Assembly: GCA_900540205.1 (NCBI GenBank)
Contig: UQER01000015.1
Span: 7,990-71,989, forward strand
DNA length: 64,000 nt
DNA from: an uncultured Porphyromonadaceae bacterium
GTDB taxonomy: Bacteria > Bacteroidota > Bacteroidia > Bacteroidales > Muribaculaceae
Direction: 5' to 3'
This document shows positions 58,599 to 64,000 of this stretch, in pieces (position 1 is the first letter of the stretch; every line of letters begins with the position of its first letter). Made by a program: the position numbers and the translations under genes. Under the pieces are notes generated by a model that was not told the DNA's origin, made no database searches, and was given only the letters and a program-made list of their open reading frames with translations.

Positions 58599-61500
58599 TT
58601 AGCGTTTCAGGACTTTGAGGGTGGCGCCGGAGGCGGTGCGGAGCACGTAGATGCCGGGTGCCAGACCTTCAAGCGCTTCTGCGGCCTCGATTCCGGTGCG
58701 GAGCGTGATGCCGTCAATTGAGAATACATCAACGATGGCCTCGCTGTCGATGGCCACCACCTGCAGGCCGCTCTGGATGTCATCGGCTGTGGGTGCTTCG
58801 AAGAAGAGATAGCCGGGTGCGTCTCCGGTGGCTTTATCCAGTGGGATGTATGCGTGGTTAACGGCTATCTCCTGCGGAGTTTCAATATTGCCAAACACCT
58901 CTTTGTTGCGGTTGTCGTAGGTGAGCACAAAGTCGCCCGCTTCCGCTTGCGCGCCGCTGGTCAGTACGCCTTTCAGCAATCCGTTTTCAAGTGTTGCCCC
59001 GGTTCCGTCGGCGGCTTTGCCTTTGAATGTGAGGGTGCGGGGAGCTTCCTCTGTGTCGTCCTCGGCGGCAGTGGCTTCAGAGGTGATTTTGCCGAAGAGC
59101 AGATATGGAGTGTAGGCCTTCATAATCTCATTTTCCACCTGGGTGAGGTTAATCAGTTGGTATTCTACCTCCATCGTACCGCCTTTGGGCAGATAAGAGC
59201 CATCATCTCCCAGACTGGTTATCTCGAAGGCTGTGAGACCCTGGGTCACAGGTTCGTCTGCATCAAACGGCAGGATGATGGTGCCGTAGAGCGCAGTCTC
59301 CATTGTCCATTCCACCACGGTTTCGGGTTCGTCGAAATAGACGTCCGATACAAAGGCATCGTGGCCTTCACCATCGGTGAATTTGGTGTTGCGGGAGATG
59401 TAGGCGTGGTAGGGCTCTACTTTGTATTGACCGTCGGAATTGTCGTGGAGAATGAATCCGAGGTTGCCGTCGTTCATCATCAGGTGACGGTCGCCGTCGG
59501 TAGGTTCGGCAGCCACGAGCGAGCCGGTGAGGAAGCCGCTTTCGTAGGTGTCCTGTGTATGGGTCGTGATTCCCGAGAAGGTGTACACTCCGTTCGCGTC
59601 GGCTGCGGCGCGTCGTTGCGGTGCTCCTTCCGGTTTGGTCGTTCCGGCGATGCGGGTCACGATGTAGGGGGTGTTGGCCTTAATCTCGGTTCGTTTTGCA
59701 AGTTCGGCAATCTGGTAGTATGTCTCGTCGCCGAGGGCATCGGATGGCTTTGAAGCTATGAGCGAGTGTATTTCCAGATCTTCCGGCACTTCGGCGTCGA
59801 AGGGGAGGATGATGGTGCCGATGCCTTCTTCCGGATATTCCATCGCCCATTTGATGTCCATTCTGCGGCCGATGAGCTGCAGGCGGAAGTTGTCTGCCTT
59901 GAACCAGGGGCCTTTGGCGATCGGATTGAGTTCGGGATCAAAATCACCGTAGGCCGACGGATACAGGCCGATGGTGATTGATGCACCGTCAGTGCCGGCC
60001 TCATCGGCTGTCACCTCGAACTCAACACTGATTTCCTCGAAGTGGGTGTTGTCCTTTGTTATGGTCAGCATCTCGCCGGGATGGTCGTTGACTGCCAGAT
60101 GGAAGCGGTTGCCAGGGTCAGAGGCCACCTTGGCCGTGAGGCGGTAGATACCTGCCGGGACAGTGCTGATTGTCTGGGTTACAGGTGTGGATGAGCCAGA
60201 CTGCCATGAGTTGAACAGATATTCACCGTCCAGTTCGGAGGCATCCACAGCATAGGCACCAGTGTTCTTGGTAACCTGCGTGTCGGAAGCGGGCTCCATC
60301 GTGGTGTTCCAGAATGAGAGGTTGCCAAGCTCGAAGCTTTGATTACCAATTGCGCCAGTCATGTCGGCACCGGTCTCGGTCTGCGAGAACACAACGGCGC
60401 GGAAGCGGGCATACAGGTCGTTGATTTCAGCCACGCCGTTGCTGCCGTTCATGGGGTCGTCCTCCTCAGTGATGTTGTTGTGGCTGGGACCATTGATATG
60501 TTTGTCGTAGAGGTCCTGATAGTCGCTCGGATCCCATTGCACGCGGTATTTGTCGGGGAGGTCGGCTGCAAGAACATTCAGGCGGTTGATGGCGCGCTGC
60601 AGGCGGTCGTAGAAGAAACATACCTTGGTGTCGCCGTGGCGTGTGAGGCGCACATTGTCCACCTTGTACCAGCAGCCGCCGGTTTCGTTGTATGTGCCGT
60701 CGGAGTTGCCGCCCACAATGGTGATTGTGACTTCCTGTGTGCCGTCGGCCACATCGAATTCGAACGCCTTGTCCTCGCCGATACCTTTTGCACGTTCAAT
60801 CTTCTTGGCTTCCGAACGCTGGCCGTTTACTTCAAAGAACACATAGTTGTCCTGATCGCCTCCGATGGTGGCGATAACTCGGTAGTGGCCGGCAGGGAGG
60901 CCGGAGATGGTCTGCGAGATGGGAGCGCCGCTACCGTTGTCCCACGTGTTGAAGAGATAGGTGCCCACGCTACCCTGCATGGTGTAGGTTTCGTTCGCGC
61001 ATTCTTTTGCACCGGTATCACCAACTGCCTGTGTGTCCCATCCAAGAGTGGTGCCGAACTCGAAACTTGGATTGATGAGGGCATTGGTGTAGCTGACGCC
61101 TTCGGTTTGCGGCTGCTTGTAGACCTGCTCACGGAGCAGCCCATAGATTTCGTAGAACTCCTTGGTGCCGTCGCCTTCGAGCGAAAGCTCGTCGATGATC
61201 TGCTGATACTTCGAGAGGTCCCAGTTGTCATTGTAGGGCGAACCCATGGCTTTCACGCGCTCTGTCGCGTCGCGCATGGCGAGCTCTATCAGTTCGTAGC
61301 CGGCTACTGAGCTTGCATCTGAAACACGAGAGAGAATGAACTGGTCGGCTCTGAACGGTCCGTCGCAGCGCACGCCAACAGTGGCTGTTCCTTTGTTGAT
61401 AATGAATTTCAATTCTTTCTCAATCCATTCGCCGTCGCCTTCGGCGGGAGTGGATTCTTTTGCATCTGCCACAAGGATTGCTCCGGGCGACACTTTTGCT

Positions 61501-63896
61501 TTCAGGGAGTAAACGCCAGCGGGCATGGTGACCTGTATGGTCTGTGTTAATCTGCCTGCCTGGGTGCTTACATAATAGGTCTCGTCGTCGGTGGCGGGCT
61601 CATATGTCTTGACATCATCGGGTGTGGCATTCGATGCTACCCATTCTGTGAGGCTGCCCATCTCAAACGAGTTGTTCAGCAGTGCGTAGCGCATATCCAC
61701 CGGCATTTCGCCTGTCTGCTTGCGGGCAGCGTTGGCGAGCTGCAGATAGGTCATGTGAACCTCCTCGTCGCCATTGCCCATAATGGTGCGGTTGTCATAG
61801 CGTTCCTGCACCACGGAGTTATCGTAGGTGGTGTAGCCTGCGGCCTCTGCCTTTGCTGCTGCATCGTCCATGGCCTTCTTCACCTTATCCATTGCAGCCT
61901 GCGATTCGGCAGTCGGGCCGAGATAGGTAAGTCGAAAACCGTCGAAGGCCGTGACGCCACCTTCTTTTGCAGCTCCCTTTTCAATTTTTATCTCCAAAAC
62001 TCCATTCGTGATTTCCAGCTCATTTGAAACTCTGTAATCCGAGGAATCAAGGAATAATTGGGCTGCTGCCTCGCAGTTGGTATTTCCTGAGTTCTTGTAT
62101 TCTTTTATTTCTACTTTATTTGAGTTAAAATACAATGACGACTGATGTACATCACGTAAGATATTGCATGAAATCCTGTACTTTCCGTTAGGTAACCCCT
62201 TAACAGTATGTACATAAGTAAATTTCGATCTATCCGCATATAAATCTGTAATACCAGTTTTACTACTGCCTATTCTGGCAACGAAGTTGTTGTTAATACC
62301 CCAATATTGGTAATATACATTAGCTCCTTTCGATGATGCGTTCGAGTTATAGGAATCCTCCCACACTTTTACATCACGGTCTCTTCGATTGAATTCGGCA
62401 CCGGGCAAAAAGAAAGTTGCATCTTTTTCTTCTCCTTGAGCAGTTGTTAACAATTCCTGTTTCAACTGGTCGGAAGTTACCAGTTCCCACAATTGTAATG
62501 GGTCGGTTTCGGATAATTCAGCTGCTTCAACTTTATTAGTTAGCACATCAACCGTAAGGGCTTTAAGTGTGCTATTATCTGAAAATTTAATATAAAACTT
62601 ACCCTCTTTATTCTGTGTCAATGTAAATATTTGATTTTCATCACCATTATCCACATATAATCCATGCGATAAGTGTCCTTGTGTTTTAGACTCGTCATCC
62701 GCATAATACGTAGAATTGATTATATACTCGCTATCATTTTCATTTACAGGTTGGAACTTGAATCGGTCACCCGTATGATACATAACAGCTCTCGTACACC
62801 AGTCTGCTCCGCCATGTATGAATGTTTTGGTTTCTGCATTCCGAATGTAATATTCTGCATCAGGCATAATTCCCGTTTGGGTATTCTCGATGGTGAATTT
62901 GATGACGATGGGGAAGTGGTCGGAGATCTCCGAACCGTCGGGATTGGTAAAATCCATATCCTGCAGATAGCCGTGGGCAGTGAGCTGAGCATCTGCATCC
63001 TTGTTGTTGATGTAGAAAATCTTGTCGACAACCTCGCCTTTCTGGTAGCCGTAGGTGCCTACCATCAGGGCACCTGAGCCGAGGCGGGGATAATTGCCGT
63101 CCCACATATAGTCAATCCACGGGTCGTGGATTTCAAAACGGGGGTCGGAATTGATGTTGTCGATCAGCAGGCCTTTCAGGTCATCGCGGGTGTAGCGGCA
63201 GTTGGTGTCGCCCATGATTATGATGGGGCGCTTGTTGTCGGTTGCCTTGATGGCTTCCACAAGCTGCTTGATCTGCACGGCGCGGGCCACGTTGTCGCGC
63301 TCCGTTGTTTCTGCATCCATGTGCAGCAGATACACGTCGATGTCCAGACCGGGGCCGAGCGACACGGTGTAATAACGGTAGCCCTTGTCAATGAGCATGT
63401 CTGCGCCGTTTTTGGTAACGCCGTTGCGCATCTTTCAGCCAACCATCTTTTCATTGCTGACTGAAACAGAGTTCTTGTATAGGATGTTAAGACCGTCGGT
63501 GTCAAACGACTTCTTTACAGTGTCTTCGCTGACACTCAGACCGCTGAGGTTTATGTATTGCAATGCCTGAATGCCATTCAGTGATGTCGGGATGGCATCG
63601 CGGAATGTTCCGGTGCTGTAAAGATCCTTGATTTTCGAGATAAACTCTTCGTTGAAGTTGAATGCCTCTGAAATTCCAAAGAAATCCCATCCTTTCTGAG
63701 CCACCAGTTCGCTCATTTTTGCCGTTCCGGCAGCCTGCGGGCCCTCCGGATTCAGTTTGACTTCAGTGATTCCAGTGACATCAACTCTTGGCGGCAAGCC
63801 GTCGATATTGAGGCAGGCCACCTTGAATGTCTTTGAGTTCTGCGCCATGATGGGGAGGGCACAGAGCAGACATAGAAATAAAATTATTTTTTTCAT
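58599..63896 (-). pseudogene. Very large secreted endonuclease/exonuclease/phosphatase-family multidomain protein with one in-frame stop
   Basis: Read through one TGA at 63,437-63,435, this is a single 1,765-residue frame. The first part (63,896-63,438) has signal peptide MKKIILFLCLLCALPIMAQ and the N-terminal half of an EEP domain; after the stop comes KMRNGVTKNG, DVYLLHMDAET, IIMGDTNCRYTRDD and SDHFPIVIKF, the remaining EEP catalytic motifs. TGG (Trp) to TGA explains the break. Then follow a ricin-like or beta-rich block, three jelly-roll-like modules each starting with an N-x-SFE-x-G motif (near 61,675, 61,065 and 60,345), two GTIILPFDA modules (near 59,815 and 59,280), and a sorting-like tail. 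It may act on phosphodiesters or nucleic acids outside the cell. The downstream part could restart at the ATG at 63,431 but would lack a signal peptide. Confidence 0.8.
61960..62880 (-). other. AT-rich block inside the large EEP gene
   Basis: About 900 bp encoding residues after the EEP motif SDHFPIVIKF up to FDGFRLTYLG are visibly richer in A and T than the GC-rich modules on both sides, with runs such as TTTTATTTCTACTTTATTTG. The reading frame is uninterrupted. This marks a domain with a different recent history. Confidence 0.65.
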
Positions 63897-64000
63897 GGAG
63901 TGGTAAGATAAATGTAGATAATAGTCTGTTGGTCAAGCGGTTCATGGATGTCGCATATTCGCTGCGGCGCAGATGAAACGTCAAATCTCTTGGCAAGAGA

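Noticed and set aside
63435..63437. TGA as a recoded Trp or selenocysteine codon
   Set aside because: TGA is used as an ordinary stop elsewhere in the window, for example in several ATGA gene overlaps, and no selenocysteine insertion-type hairpin was recognised. A point mutation is simpler.

Overview
The window reads as a chromosome segment of a Bacteroidota (Bacteroidales) gut-type bacterium, probably of the Muribaculaceae kind. The reasons are a SusC/SusD outer-membrane pair, lipoprotein signals followed by acidic residues, family-restricted proteins (DUF4271, DUF4292, DUF2027, BACON, TIGR02757), promoters of the TAnnTTTG (-7) type, and a fairly GC-rich genome. The taxon is an inference from gene content; no rRNA is present.

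Left part (1-25,100): the 5' end of sufB behind cvpA, an outer-membrane barrel protein, an acyl-ACP thioesterase, a flavodoxin/ferredoxin protein and a DUF2027-Smr protein. Then comes a long minus-strand operon (about 21,175 down to 5,751). It codes for a zinc polyol dehydrogenase, a sodium:solute symporter, a beta-propeller/histidine-acid-phosphatase fusion, a BACON lipoprotein, SusC, SusD, two leaderless beta-rich proteins, a calcineurin-like phosphoesterase lipoprotein and a secreted protein of unknown role. A fructokinase-like gene follows behind a terminator. A divergent LacI-family regulator sits beside an array of five LacI-type operators and is followed by a second phosphoesterase and an SGNH hydrolase. 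The locus has phosphoester hydrolases but no recognised glycoside hydrolase, which suggests capture of a phosphorylated polyol or polyol-phosphate polymer; this is inference.

Middle (25,200-40,530): housekeeping genes. These are queA, an APC permease, dut, a TPR/DUF4292/EnvC-like envelope cluster, a convergent Na/Pi symporter-DUF4271-hemD-rnpA operon, a YitT-like membrane protein, two small lipoproteins, a SUI1 factor and a Sua5/YciO protein. tRNA-Leu(UAA) follows.

40,880-45,750 is an accessory island of toxin-like and nuclease genes: DUF3791/DUF3990/DUF3791, a YhcG-like PD-(D/E)XK nuclease, an ORF6N protein, a zeta-toxin kinase with a small overlapping partner, and a Bro-N/Fic fusion. Three of these genes carry the same repeated promoter/leader. 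Next come yidD, meaB, a branching enzyme, a TIGR02757 gene and a SemiSWEET.

50,829-58,174 is a 7.3-kb integrative mobilizable element inserted at the 3' end of tRNA-Leu(CAA). It has 14-bp att repeats, repeated 19-bp arm-like sites near both ends, a MobV relaxase with a hairpin-rich oriT candidate, a DUF3987 protein, an HTH protein, an ECF sigma factor with a membrane partner, and an integrase split by an in-frame stop. The original tRNA terminator now lies beyond the far att site. The window ends with a very large secreted endonuclease/exonuclease/phosphatase-family multidomain protein that also carries one in-frame stop and an internal AT-rich block.
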